Source of the DNA: Didemnitutus sp047777955
Lineage (GTDB): Bacteria > Verrucomicrobiota > Verrucomicrobiia > Opitutales > Opitutaceae
Direction: 5' to 3'
Length of the DNA: 64,000 nt
NCBI RefSeq assembly: GCF_047777955.1
Contig: NZ_CP180537.1
Coordinates: forward strand, 2,852,001-2,916,000
Shown: piece by piece, positions 30,682 to 39,301 of the stretch
How the letters are laid out: the number at the start of each line of letters is the position of its first letter
How positions within the stretch are numbered: the stretch's first letter is position 1
The notes under the pieces: model-generated
Told to the model about the DNA's origin: nothing
Database searches by the model: none
The model's input: only the letters and a program-made list of their open reading frames with translations
Translations under genes and position numbers: made by a program

Positions 30682-31632
30682 GTGGTCGCCGAAGCCGATT
30701 ATCGCATCAAACTCCCCGTTTTCGAGGGTCCGCTCGATCTCCTGCTCTTTCTCATCCGGAAGAACGAGCTGGATATCTACGACATCCCGATCGAGTCGGT
30801 GACCAAGCAATACCTCGAGGTCCTCTATGCGATGAAGGACCTGGAGCTGGAGGTCGCCGGCGAGTTTTTCGTGATGGCCGCCACGCTGATGGAGATCAAG
30901 AGCCGCATGCTCCTGCCCAAGCACCAGCAGGCCGTCGACCCGAACGCCGACGAGGAGGAACTCGACCCGCGCTGGGAGCTCGTCCACCAGCTCCTCCAAT
31001 ACAAGAAGTTCAAGGAAGCCTCGGCCAAGCTCGGCGAGATGGCGCGCAACACGCAGGACATGCTCGCCCGCCCGGCCACCGCCTTCGCCCCGCTCTCGGA
31101 ACGCCCGCTCAAGAGCGTCGACCGCATCGAGCTCTGGAACAGCTTCAACATCGTCCTCCGCCGCCTGGCCGAGAAACTCGTCGTCGGCGAGATCCACGCC
31201 GAGCAGGTCACCGTCGCCGACCAGATGGAATACATCCTCGCGCGCGTGAAGACGCAGCGGGAATTCACCTTCTCGAGCCTGTTCACGACCAAGATCCCGC
31301 TGCGCACGCTGGTCGCGACCTTCCTCGCCATGCTCGAGCTGACGCGCCTGAAGAAACTCACGCTGCGGCAGGACGAGGCCTTCGCCGACATCTACTGCAC
31401 TGCCGTCGAGGAAACCGCCCCGGCCGCGATCAGCGTGGTCGAGACGGCTCCGACGGAGCCCGCGGCGCCCGCCGAGGCCGTCCCGCCGCCTGGCGCCGCG
31501 ATCGACGCCGCCGCGCCGGCCGAGCCGGCCCCGCCGGCTCCCGTCCCCGATCAAAACGCACTTGAAACGCCGGCCTCGCCGAGCACCGTCACGCCGCATC
31601 ATGAAGAAAGCGCCCCGCCGCCGTCCCTCTAA
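30682..31632 (+). CDS. scpA: Segregation and condensation protein A
   Basis: Kleisin subunit that bridges SMC dimers for chromosome segregation. It has 316 residues, with a GTG start at 30682; there is no ATG until residue 48, which would cut the conserved N terminus. Signatures: YRIKLPVFEGPLDLLLFLI, LDIYDIPIESVTKQYLEVL, EFFVMAATLMEIKSRMLLP, and a C-terminal winged-helix (PLRTLVATFLAMLELTRLKKL). An extra tail of about 65 residues is rich in Pro, Ala and Glu, longer than in many ScpA proteins. The start of the next small gene lies inside its tail. scpB is not in the window. Confidence 0.93.
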   Translation: MVAEADYRIKLPVFEGPLDLLLFLIRKNELDIYDIPIESVTKQYLEVLYAMKDLELEVAGEFFVMAATLMEIKSRMLLPKHQQAVDPNADEEELDPRWELVHQLLQYKKFKEASAKLGEMARNTQDMLARPATAFAPLSERPLKSVDRIELWNSFNIVLRRLAEKLVVGEIHAEQVTVADQMEYILARVKTQREFTFSSLFTTKIPLRTLVATFLAMLELTRLKKLTLRQDEAFADIYCTAVEETAPAAISVVETAPTEPAAPAEAVPPPGAAIDAAAPAEPAPPAPVPDQNALETPASPSTVTPHHEESAPPPSL

Positions 31633-31876
31633 GTCTGCGAAAAAGCCGAAGGGCGACGCCCATCTGCTCGGACTCGGCCTCGACAACGACGACGGCCACA
31701 AGCGCATCACCCAGGCCGAGCAGTTCACCATCGTCGGCGGGTCCGAGGAGACCCACGGCCGCATGACCGAGACGGTGATCAAGACCTTCGAAACGCTCAA
31801 GCAGCGCGGCAAGCACCTCCAGACCGTGGAGCCGCAGGAGCTCGCCGAAATCATCCACAAATCCACGCCGCGCTGA
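31601..31876 (+). CDS. Small basic-then-acidic protein of unknown function
   Basis: A 91-residue protein with ATG start inside the last 32 bases of scpA. A Lys/Arg/Pro-rich head (KKAPRRRPSKSAKKPKGD) is followed by a compact C-terminal part (ITQAEQFTIVGGSEETHGRM.. ETLKQRGKHLQTVEPQELAEIIHK). I do not recognise a domain. The overlap with scpA and its position 46 bases before trxA suggest cotranscription with scpA. A nucleic-acid-binding role for the basic head is inference. Confidence 0.6.
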   Translation: MKKAPRRRPSKSAKKPKGDAHLLGLGLDNDDGHKRITQAEQFTIVGGSEETHGRMTETVIKTFETLKQRGKHLQTVEPQELAEIIHKSTPR

Positions 31877-31922
31877 GCCGCGAGTTGTCTTTCCTCCCAA
31901 ACCCGCTTCAATCGTCTTCAAC

Positions 31923-32246
31923 ATGGCCGCCAACATCCTGACTCTCGACTCGAACAACTTCAAATCCGCCGTCGCCGGCAGCACGCCCGTCCTCGTGGAC
32001 TTCTGGGCTCCCTGGTGCGGTCCGTGCAAGGCGATCGCCCCGATCCTCGAGGACCTCGCCACCGAGATGGCCGGCAAGCTCCAGATCGCCAAGGTCAACG
32101 TCGACGACAACGGCGACCTCGCCGCCCAGTTCGGCGTCCGCGCCATCCCCACGCTCCTCCTCTTCAAGAACGGCGCCGTCGCCGAGCAGTTCGTCGGCAT
32201 GATGGACAAGGGCACGCTCAAGGCGAAGCTCGCCGGCAAGGTCTGA
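31923..32246 (+). CDS. trxA: Thioredoxin
   Basis: A 107-residue cytoplasmic disulfide reductant. The active site WCGPCK is at residues 31-36 inside VLVDFWAPWCGPCKAIAP, and the cis-proline loop VRAIPTLLLFKNG is present. Length and motifs are those of the standard TrxA, and no signal peptide is present. A strong terminator lies 22 bases after the stop, so trxA may be the last gene of the transcript beginning upstream, or have its own promoter in the 46 bases before it. Confidence 0.96.
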   Translation: MAANILTLDSNNFKSAVAGSTPVLVDFWAPWCGPCKAIAPILEDLATEMAGKLQIAKVNVDDNGDLAAQFGVRAIPTLLLFKNGAVAEQFVGMMDKGTLKAKLAGKV

Positions 32247-32268
32247 GCCGAAGCGTTTTTCCGACCGC

Positions 32269-32296
32269 AGCCGGAGCCGCGCGCTCCGGCTTTTTT
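32269..32296 (+). terminator. Rho-independent terminator after trxA
   Basis: AGCCGGAG and CTCCGGCT form an 8-bp stem with a CCGCGCG loop, followed by a run of six T. It separates trxA from the converging membrane protein gene. Confidence 0.9.
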
Positions 32297-32316
32297 GCGT
32301 CCGGCGTCGCCGGCCG

Positions 32317-33735
32317 TCAGTATTTCTTCAGCTCGAACACCAGCGCATCCGGCGCGGGCGCCGCTCCCGTCAGCACGTCGACGTGGACCTTCGTGCCCTT
32401 GGGCAGGCCCGCGGCAAAGCGATCGTCGAGCGCCGCGTTGAACATCTGCACGGCCGCCGCCGAGGACTGCGCGACGCGGGCGTCGAATCGCGCCTCGGGG
32501 ATGCCGGCGTCCGTCGTGCCGTCCGGCGGCAGCCGCAGCTGCACCTTCACCTCGCCCACGATCTTCGCCCGCACCACGGCCCCGTTCAGCGCCTCCCACT
32601 CCCGCTCGAGCGGCGAGACGAGCAGGGAGAGCACCTGCGCTCCGGCCGCGAGCACGCCCACGGCCACCAGCCCGCCTAGGGCGGCATAGTGCCAGAGCGA
32701 TTTTTTCGCCGGCTGCTCGCCCACGCCGCGCACCGCGCACACCAACCCGACAACCACGATGCCGCCGAGCGGCCAGAGCGATCGGTAGCCGCCGTGCCAG
32801 TTCGGCGCGAACACCGCCACGACGCCGAATACCGCGGTCGTCACGCCGAGCGCGAGCCCCCACGGGGCTGCGGCCCGCGGCTCGAGTCGCGCGTCGCGCC
32901 GGGCCACGGCGATCAGCGCGAGGATGAGGATCCCGCCGATCACCGCCGCGAGCGTGCGCGCCGAGCCGTGTTCGCCCACCACAAACACCGCCCAGCCGGC
33001 CGGGAGCGCGAAGGTGACGAGGGACTCGAGACGCCCGAGGATCTGTGTCCGGTCGACGACCCCCGCCCCCTGCATCAAGAGCCGCTCCAGCACGCCGGAA
33101 GCGATCAGGCCGGCCGCCATTACGCCGAGGTGGATCGCGAACCACTTCTTCAGGTCGTGGGCCACGCGCAGCGGCCGCGCCAGCGCGAGGGCCGCGAGCG
33201 GCACCAATCCCATCGTCGCGTTCGGGAAATAGCACATGGCCGCACCGAAATAGAGCAGCGCCCCGCCGAGCAGCCCGATGAGCCGCCGCGTGCCGCCGAC
33301 CTCTAGCTCGCTCTCCGTCGCGGCGAACGCCGCCAGCGAGAGCAAGGCCGCCAAAGCCGCCGGCCACGCCGCCGCCCACGCGAGATAGAGCTGCGGCGCC
33401 GGCAGCATCATCACGGCGACGGCGAGCGCCGCGGCGTCGATTTCCGACCACCCCGCCCGCTCGGTCACCTGCCAGATCGCCACGCCGCAGAGCACGACCA
33501 GCAGCAGCGAGAGCCCTCGCAGCGCCGCCAGCAGCGGCACCGAGGAGACGGAATGAAAGGCGAGATCCTGCAGCGCGCCGTGCAGGATGCCCTTCTGCGC
33601 ACCGTCCGCCGCCAGCACCTCGGGCGCGTTCAGCCGCAGGAAATCCTCCGGCGAACCGAACTCATGCGTAAATACCGGCCAATACGCGAGGACGGGCAGG
33701 ATCAACAACGCGAGATAGCAGAGGCGTGTGCGCAT
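32317..33735 (-). CDS. Polytopic membrane protein, possibly a GT-C-like glycosyltransferase
   Basis: A 472-residue protein with roughly 10-12 membrane segments and a soluble C-terminal domain of about 120 residues. The N-terminal pattern (LILPVLAYWPVFTHEFGSPEDFLRL) with an acidic pair in the first loop after helix 1 is typical of GT-C fold membrane glycosyltransferases and their relatives, but no clear family motif is visible. The C-terminal part (VHVDVLTGAAPAPDALVFEL) is beta-rich. It is adjacent to, and 3 bases after, the family B polymerase gene on the same strand, without an obvious functional link. Confidence 0.6.
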   Translation of the reverse strand: MRTRLCYLALLILPVLAYWPVFTHEFGSPEDFLRLNAPEVLAADGAQKGILHGALQDLAFHSVSSVPLLAALRGLSLLLVVLCGVAIWQVTERAGWSEIDAAALAVAVMMLPAPQLYLAWAAAWPAALAALLSLAAFAATESELEVGGTRRLIGLLGGALLYFGAAMCYFPNATMGLVPLAALALARPLRVAHDLKKWFAIHLGVMAAGLIASGVLERLLMQGAGVVDRTQILGRLESLVTFALPAGWAVFVVGEHGSARTLAAVIGGILILALIAVARRDARLEPRAAAPWGLALGVTTAVFGVVAVFAPNWHGGYRSLWPLGGIVVVGLVCAVRGVGEQPAKKSLWHYAALGGLVAVGVLAAGAQVLSLLVSPLEREWEALNGAVVRAKIVGEVKVQLRLPPDGTTDAGIPEARFDARVAQSSAAAVQMFNAALDDRFAAGLPKGTKVHVDVLTGAAPAPDALVFELKKY

Positions 33736-33738
33736 GGA

Positions 33739-35910
33739 TCACAGCAGAAATTCCTGCTGATCGACTTGTGGCCGGAGACCCACGAATCGTCCATAGCGTT
33801 CCGCCCAATCGTCGATTTTTTCCAAGTAATAGACAGGGTCGTAGGGCGCCGCCTGGGCGTCATAAAGCGCCACCGGCCGCGCCCGCTGCCAGTCGGCCGT
33901 CTGCCCCTTCTGCCGCGCGCCGATGTAGTAGGTCACGCGCTCGCCCATGCGCGGCCGCGGGTTCATCTGCAGCGCCGCCTCGGCTGCCGCGCGGCGCGGC
34001 TTGCCGCCGCCGGCCACCCACTGCTGGTAGGCATCGGGGTTTTGGCTGAGCGATTCCGACTTCGCCAGCTCGGCAACCGGCAGCTCGCGGGCGGCGATCT
34101 TCGCGCGATACTCGGCGATCGTCTTCGCCGGCGACTGCTCGGTCACCCCGAGCACATAGGCGATGAACTCGTCGCTCAGGCGTTTCAGGTAGGGTTCGAT
34201 GCCGCGCGATCGCAGCGCCGAGCCGCGCAGCGTCACCTCGCCTCCCGCCGCGAGCGCGTAGTTCTTCGCCTTGTAGCAGAACATGGCGTCGTAGCGGCCG
34301 TCGAACTCGAGCTCGATGCCGGGCGGCAGCACGCCCGCGACCGCCGCGAGCAGCTTCTCCGGCTCGGCATGGTAGCGCTCGGACGACAGGTAGATGCCGT
34401 CGGTGTCGGCCTCGAGGATCGTGCAACCGTGCTGCTGGAACTCCTCGATCAGCCGCTGCAGCAGCTCGCGGCCGCGCCGTGTGACCTCGGCGGCGAGTTC
34501 GCCGTCGCCGAAGCGCGCGCCGGAGAAGCCGAGGTAGCCGTAGAACGAGTTGATCAGGATCTTGAAGTTCGCCTGCCGCGCCTGCGCCTCGTCGCGCTCG
34601 GCCGCGGTCGGCGCGGTCCTGGCCAGCTGCTTGTATTTCAGGCGGTATTCGCGCAGCCGCTGCAGCATGGGGATGAACACGCCAAGCGTGTCGCTCCGGG
34701 GATTGCGCCCGATGTGCAGCAGCAGGCTCGGATAGAGCGAGGCCACGTCGAAGTGCAGCACGTGCCGGAAGACGCCCTCCTGGAAGCTGCGCGTGAAGCC
34801 GCCCTCGAACGTCGCCCACTCCACCGGCGCCGGACACGCGGCGCGCCCGTGGTAGTATTCCTCGAGGAAGAGCAGGTCGACCTTGCCGGCCGTGCCGCGC
34901 AGCGCGGCGTCCTGGAGCAGCAGCGGGAAGGTGCGCGCCTGCTCGAAATACGTCGGCAGCAGCACCTCGGCCACGCCCCGGGTCTCGCGGAGATCGTCCG
35001 CCAGGTAGGCGAGAAACTTCGCCCGGTCGCGCCGGAACTCCTCCTGGATGCCCGCGCCGTCGATGTAGGTGCGACCGGCCCCCGACTCGGGTGTCACGCC
35101 GAAGTAGACCGCGGCCTCCTTCAGGCCGTAGGACGTCATCTCGCGGGTGGTGATGTCGTAGAGCTGCACGAGCAGGTAGGTGTCGATCACCGCGCGCCCG
35201 GGGATGTCGCAGCGCGGGAAGTCCACCCAGCGCTCGGCGACCTTGAGGCGGCTGCTCCGGAACTCGGCGTTCAGGCCGAAGCGGCCCCAGGCGCAGGGCA
35301 GCTTGTAGCGGCGGCAGCGCTGCCGGAGGTAATCGAGGTCGAACTTGAAGATGTTGTGCCCCTCGATGACGTCGGGGTCCATCTCCCGCAGCACCGCCTG
35401 GAAGCGCAGCAGCAGGCGCTTCTCGCCCTCGGGGGTCTCCTCCTCGAGCTGGAGCAGCTCGCGCCGGGCGCCGCACTGCAGGCCAATGGCGAGCACGCGA
35501 TCGCCCGCATGCTTGGCGTCGGAAAATCCGCCCGGCTCCTCCGCCGCCGTCTCGATGTCCAGCTGGCAGCGCCGCAGGTCCGCGAAGTGCAGGTCCGCGT
35601 AAAGCCGCGCCCGCCGTTGGAGCAGCCACTGGCTCTCGTAGGGCTTGAGCACGTCGATCGCCGCGCCCTCGCGGGTGGCACGGAAGAAATCGTCGAAGCG
35701 CCCGAGTTCCTCCGCGTGCGCCAGCCACGGGAAGGCGCTTTCGCCGCGCAGGCGCTCGAACTCGATGCCGGAGATCGTCACCCCCTCGCCTACCCAGGCG
35801 AACGGACGGAAGCCCTCCACGCGCTCCGCGCGGCCACCCTTGGGCGTGGCGACGGACACGTGGGCCTTACCCGCGTCGTCGATCCACAGGCCGCACAGCG
35901 TCTCGGGCAT
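33739..35910 (-). CDS. Compact family B DNA polymerase
   Basis: A 723-residue family B DNA polymerase. The exonuclease domain has Exo I DIET (residues 118-121), Exo II EGHNIFKFDLDYL (183-195) and Exo III YLADD (302-306). The polymerase domain has motif A DVASLYPS (388-395), motif B K..INSFYGYLG (450-461) and motif C ADTDGIY (501-507), where Ser usual after DTD is replaced by Gly. All metal-binding Asp residues are present, so it looks active in both functions. It differs from typical bacterial Pol II (about 780 residues) and resembles the stand-alone archaeal-like polymerases of some bacteria. It is followed closely by the GT-C-like gene. A role in repair or lesion bypass is inference. Confidence 0.9.
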   Translation of the reverse strand: MPETLCGLWIDDAGKAHVSVATPKGGRAERVEGFRPFAWVGEGVTISGIEFERLRGESAFPWLAHAEELGRFDDFFRATREGAAIDVLKPYESQWLLQRRARLYADLHFADLRRCQLDIETAAEEPGGFSDAKHAGDRVLAIGLQCGARRELLQLEEETPEGEKRLLLRFQAVLREMDPDVIEGHNIFKFDLDYLRQRCRRYKLPCAWGRFGLNAEFRSSRLKVAERWVDFPRCDIPGRAVIDTYLLVQLYDITTREMTSYGLKEAAVYFGVTPESGAGRTYIDGAGIQEEFRRDRAKFLAYLADDLRETRGVAEVLLPTYFEQARTFPLLLQDAALRGTAGKVDLLFLEEYYHGRAACPAPVEWATFEGGFTRSFQEGVFRHVLHFDVASLYPSLLLHIGRNPRSDTLGVFIPMLQRLREYRLKYKQLARTAPTAAERDEAQARQANFKILINSFYGYLGFSGARFGDGELAAEVTRRGRELLQRLIEEFQQHGCTILEADTDGIYLSSERYHAEPEKLLAAVAGVLPPGIELEFDGRYDAMFCYKAKNYALAAGGEVTLRGSALRSRGIEPYLKRLSDEFIAYVLGVTEQSPAKTIAEYRAKIAARELPVAELAKSESLSQNPDAYQQWVAGGGKPRRAAAEAALQMNPRPRMGERVTYYIGARQKGQTADWQRARPVALYDAQAAPYDPVYYLEKIDDWAERYGRFVGLRPQVDQQEFLL

Positions 35911-35923
35911 GAGCGCCTTCGGC

Positions 35924-36274
35924 TCAGAACGGGCGGAAATACACCATCACCAGCGCCGTCGCCACCAGCACGAGGGCGATCGTGCTCAGCGCCCCGCGCA
36001 GGTGCGGACGGCGATAAGCGATGCCCGACAGGGCGGCGAGACCGAGCCAGCACACCAGCTTCACCCAGACCCAGCCGGTGCTCGCGAACGGGATCTTGTT
36101 CAACGAGAGCATGGCGAACCCGCTGACCAGCATCAGCAGCGCCGCGATGCCCGTGATCATCATCGTGCGCTTGCGGTTCTCCGGCGCCGGATTGGCGAAC
36201 GCCATGAACGTGTGCGCGCTGAGCACCGCGAGCGAGAGAAGGTGCAGGACCTGGTAGTAGGGCAGTCTTTCCAT
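35924..36274 (-). CDS. Small four-helix membrane protein
   Basis: A 116-residue protein with ATG at 36274 and about four membrane helices (LHLLSLAVLSAHTFMAFA, MMITGIAALLMLVSGFAML, WVWVKLVCWLGLAALSGIA, LSTIALVLVATALVMVYF). It resembles small heme-exporter-like or SirB2-type membrane proteins but has no diagnostic motif. It lies 13 bases upstream of the polymerase gene. Upstream, its leader contains a dense array of hairpins, which may control it. Confidence 0.65.
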   Translation of the reverse strand: MERLPYYQVLHLLSLAVLSAHTFMAFANPAPENRKRTMMITGIAALLMLVSGFAMLSLNKIPFASTGWVWVKLVCWLGLAALSGIAYRRPHLRGALSTIALVLVATALVMVYFRPF

Positions 36275-36294
36275 GTGAGTGGGCGTGGGAAATG

Positions 36295-36420
36295 GGAGTG
36301 ACACTCCGCCTGTGCCGTATGCCTGCAGTGGCTCCAAAACCTTCTAGGTTAAGGTGGGCGCCACCTGGCACGTTTCTGCCTTCCGGTTTACGGCCTGGCA
36401 TCCGCGTGCCGCTTGGCGGC
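36295..36420 (-). ncRNA. Hairpin array in a 303-base gap: candidate structured leader or small RNA
   Basis: The gap 36275-36577 has no gene but contains at least five perfect short inverted repeats: GGAGT/ACTCC (36295-36307), AACCT/AGGTT (36338-36350), GGTGG/CCACC (36353-36365), GGCACG/CGTGCC (36367-36410, with nested TGCC/GGCA and CCG/CGG stems) and GCCGC/GCGGC (36408-36420). The last two share three bases and exclude each other, as switching RNAs do. On the minus strand the large hairpin has a CGGA/GAAA internal loop that can form tandem G-A pairs. It may be a 5' leader of the gene at 35924-36274 or a free RNA. The identity is unknown; I see no match to SRP, 6S, RNase P or common riboswitch consensus. 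Confidence 0.4.
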
Positions 36421-36577
36421 TCCCAAATGGTATCAAAGGCAAAGAGCGAATTCGAGGCACCTCGAACACTGCAGAGTGTCGCCGCTGACCGTAGTCCGCG
36501 CCCCTCCCCCGTCAAACGCGAATCGGGCGGAATTTCCCTCGGAAATTCCAGCCGCGCGGCGGCGTCCCGGCCTGCGC

Positions 36578-37030
36578 CTACTCCATCACGGTCGGATCGA
36601 GGTGCTGCACGATGACCTCCTGCAGCGTGGCCAGGAAGACGTAGGCGGCGAAGGCGCGGCGCAGCGGCTCGGCGAAATCGTCGACGTCGATGTCGCCCGC
36701 CTCGAGGTGCTCCTCCTCGAGATCCTTGAAATGATCCGCGCGCAGCTTTAGGCGGATCGCCGCGCAGGCGCGGAGGATCGGCTCGCTGTTGGTGGGATCG
36801 AGCGCGATCACGCCGCTGGCGAAGAAATCCGAGTCGAACAGCCCGAGCAGCACCGCGAGGTCGGTCTTCTGTCCGGCCAGCAGCTCGCCCTTCCAGGCGT
36901 CGGCGAAATCCGGATCCGGCACCTGCGGATCGGTCGCGAGCGCCGGCTCGAGCTGGTCGGCCGTCGCCTTCATCACGTCGAGCAGCGGCGCGACGGCATC
37001 GAGGTTCAGTTTGACTTCAACCCGCTTCAT
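36578..37030 (-). CDS. ClpS-adjacent protein of unknown function
   Basis: A 150-residue, acidic, mostly helical protein (RVEVKLNLDAVAPLLDVMKA.., ACAAIRLKLRADHFKDLEEE, FVFLATLQEVIVQHLDP). No catalytic motif is visible. Its start lies 14 bases inside the end of clpS, so the two are translated together. In other phyla, unrelated-looking small proteins (for example DUF2017 in actinobacteria) sit beside clpS in the same way; here a role as partner or substrate adaptor in Clp proteolysis is inference from this context only. Confidence 0.65.
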   Translation of the reverse strand: MKRVEVKLNLDAVAPLLDVMKATADQLEPALATDPQVPDPDFADAWKGELLAGQKTDLAVLLGLFDSDFFASGVIALDPTNSEPILRACAAIRLKLRADHFKDLEEEHLEAGDIDVDDFAEPLRRAFAAYVFLATLQEVIVQHLDPTVME

Positions 37031-37316
37031 TGGCCTCGAGCACCGCGGTGAGGTGCCACTGCTGCAGGGTGAAGACGTAGGCCTCGGCCGCCTCGCGGTT
37101 GCCGGTCCACAGCACCGAGCGGCCCTGCTCGTGGACCTCGAGCATGTGCTTGCGCGCCCTCACCTCGTCGAAGCCGAAGACGCGCTTAAACACCATGACG
37201 ACATACGACATCAGGTTGACGGGGTCGTTCAGCACGACCACGCGCCATGCGTCCTGCCGGCGGGTTTCCGTCTCCGTCGCCAGCGCGGGAGTCGTATGGG
37301 TCTTGGTGGCAGCCAC
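37017..37316 (-). CDS. clpS: ATP-dependent Clp protease adaptor ClpS
   Basis: A 99-residue adaptor that delivers N-degron substrates to ClpA-type chaperones. The start is a GTG at 37316. The core AWRVVVLNDPVNLMSYVVMVF binds the N-terminal residue (Asn-Asp-Pro motif), followed by the helix KHMLEVHEQGRSVLWTGNREAAE that contacts the chaperone. It overlaps the next gene (36578-37030) by 14 bases and lies downstream of proS (44 bases after its stop) on the same strand. Confidence 0.93.
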   Translation of the reverse strand: MAATKTHTTPALATETETRRQDAWRVVVLNDPVNLMSYVVMVFKRVFGFDEVRARKHMLEVHEQGRSVLWTGNREAAEAYVFTLQQWHLTAVLEANEAG

Positions 37317-37360
37317 GAGGAAAACTGAAGCCAGCGCCGGTCGATTCGCAACGCGGCGCG

Positions 37361-39151
37361 TCAGGCCTTCGGCGCGCCCGCAGCGCGCACCGCGGCGGCG
37401 ACGACCGCCTCGGCCTCGGCGAGCGGGACCTTCTTCACGTCCTTCTCGGCGCGCCACTTCAGCTCGATGACGCCTTCCTTCAGGCCCTTGCCGCCGACCG
37501 TGAGGCGCAGCGGGAAGCCGAGCAGGTCGGCGTCCTTGAACTTCACGCCCGGGCGCTCCGCCCGGTCGTCGATCAGCACGTCCGCGCCGGCCGCCTCGGC
37601 GGCGGCGGCGAGCTTGTCGGCGACGCTGCTCGCGGTGGCGTCCTGCGGGTCGAGATTCGTCACCACGACCTGCCAGGGCGCGACGGCCCACGGCCAGATG
37701 ATGCCGTCGGCGTCGTTCGACTGCTCGATGATGGCCTGCAGCGTGCGGCTCACGCCGATGCCGTAGCAGCCCATCACCATCAGGTGCGACTGCTTCTTGT
37801 CGTCGGTGTAGACCGCGTTGAACTTCTCGGAATACTTCGTGCCGAGCTTGAAGATGTGGCCGACCTCGATGCCGCGGCGGACCTGCAGCGGCTTGCCGGA
37901 CTTCACGTCGGGCTCGCCCGGGCGCACGCGGCGAAAGTCGCCGAACTTCGTGATCGCGAGGTCGCGCACCACGTTGACGTGGCGCAGGTGGAAACCGTCC
38001 TTGTTCGCGCCGGTCGTGCCGTTGCCGACGAGGCGGATGGCATGATCGGCGAACACGCCCGCCAGCGCGGACGGATTCTTGATCGTGCCTTTGACCGCGC
38101 CGAGCGAACCGGGCTTCGCGCCGAGCACCGGCTCGATTTCCTCGGGCGTGGCCGGACGCCAGAGCTGGAAGCCGAGCGCACCCAGCTTCGCCTCCTCGAC
38201 GTCATCGCAACCGCGCACGATCACGACGAACGGCTTGCCGTCGCCGACGAAGACGAGGGTCTTGAACTGCTTGTCCGCCGGCACCGAATAAGGCGCCGCC
38301 TCGAGCGCCGCGATCGTGACGACGCCGGGCGTGGCGAATTCCTCGATCGCGCCCGCGGGCGCCGCGTCGACGAGGTCGGCGGGCACGAGCGCACTCGTGG
38401 CCTTTTCGCGGTTGGCGGCGTAGCCGCTCTCCTCGTTGTAGATCACGTCGTCGTCGCCGATCTCGGCCGGGACCATGAACTCGTGCGAGAAGCTGCCGCC
38501 CATGACGCCGGTGTCGGCCTCGACCGCGATCGCGACGATGCCGAGGCGCTTGAAGAACGCCTCGTAGGCGGCCTTCATCGCCAGGTAGCTCTTGATCGCG
38601 CCCTCGTCGGTCGCGTCGAACGAGTAGGCGTCCATCATCACGAACTCGCGCGCGCGCATCAGGCCGTAGCGCGGGCGGATCTCATTCCGGAACTTGGTGG
38701 AGATCTGGTAGAAATTCTTCGGCAGGTCGCGGTAGCTCGTGATCTCGGTCTTCACGAGGGGGGTGACAACCTCCTCGTGCGTCGGACCGAGGACGAATTC
38801 CGGCTCCTTTGCCCGGCCCTTGCCGGCGCCGGCATGGTCGACGCGGAACATGATCTCGCGCGCCGCGTTCCAGCGCGGACCGTCGACCCAGAGCTCGGCC
38901 GGGTGCACGTGCGGCATCCAGACCTCGATCGCCCCCGCGCGCTCGTGCTCGGGGCGCGCGCGCTCCATCTCCTCGCGGCAGATCTGCGAGATCTTCTGCA
39001 TCACGCGCAGGCCGGCCGGCATGAAGGTGTAGAGCCCGCCGCCGAGCTTGCGCACCAGGCCGGCGCGCACGAGCAGCTTGTGCGACGCGATCTCGGCGTC
39101 CGCCGGGCTCTCTTTGAGCGTGGGAATGAAAGTCTGCGACCACTTCTTCAT
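37361..39151 (-). CDS. proS: Prolyl-tRNA synthetase
   Basis: Charges tRNA-Pro; a cytoplasmic class II aminoacyl-tRNA synthetase of 596 residues, the length of the bacterial type with an inserted editing domain. Visible: N-terminal MKKWSQTFIPTLKESPADAE, motif 2 region EIRPRYGLMRAREFVMMDAYSF, the TGVMGGSFSHEFMV segment, an editing domain with GANKDGFHLRHVNVVRD, motif 3 CYGIGVSRTLQAI, and the C-terminal anticodon domain. ATG at 39151 gives this N terminus; the longer ORF upstream lacks coding character. Confidence 0.97.
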   Translation of the reverse strand: MKKWSQTFIPTLKESPADAEIASHKLLVRAGLVRKLGGGLYTFMPAGLRVMQKISQICREEMERARPEHERAGAIEVWMPHVHPAELWVDGPRWNAAREIMFRVDHAGAGKGRAKEPEFVLGPTHEEVVTPLVKTEITSYRDLPKNFYQISTKFRNEIRPRYGLMRAREFVMMDAYSFDATDEGAIKSYLAMKAAYEAFFKRLGIVAIAVEADTGVMGGSFSHEFMVPAEIGDDDVIYNEESGYAANREKATSALVPADLVDAAPAGAIEEFATPGVVTIAALEAAPYSVPADKQFKTLVFVGDGKPFVVIVRGCDDVEEAKLGALGFQLWRPATPEEIEPVLGAKPGSLGAVKGTIKNPSALAGVFADHAIRLVGNGTTGANKDGFHLRHVNVVRDLAITKFGDFRRVRPGEPDVKSGKPLQVRRGIEVGHIFKLGTKYSEKFNAVYTDDKKQSHLMVMGCYGIGVSRTLQAIIEQSNDADGIIWPWAVAPWQVVVTNLDPQDATASSVADKLAAAAEAAGADVLIDDRAERPGVKFKDADLLGFPLRLTVGGKGLKEGVIELKWRAEKDVKKVPLAEAEAVVAAAVRAAGAPKA

Positions 39152-39301
39152 GGGAAACCCGCACCGAAACAACTCCCCCGCCCCCGCGCAATGGTATTTC
39201 CAAGCGGCGCGCCCCGGCGTCTGTTCTAGGCCGCCCGGCCAGCCGGCGGCCCCGCAATCCCCGCTTGTGCCCGCCCCGCCGCGTGCTTTGCTCGCGCCCT
39301 G

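Noticed and set aside
36340..36420. Signal recognition particle RNA in the hairpin array
   Set aside because: The GGAAGG segment and stems recall SRP domain IV, but the conserved 5' CAGG and 3' AGCAG bases are not in place, so I list it only as an unknown structured RNA.
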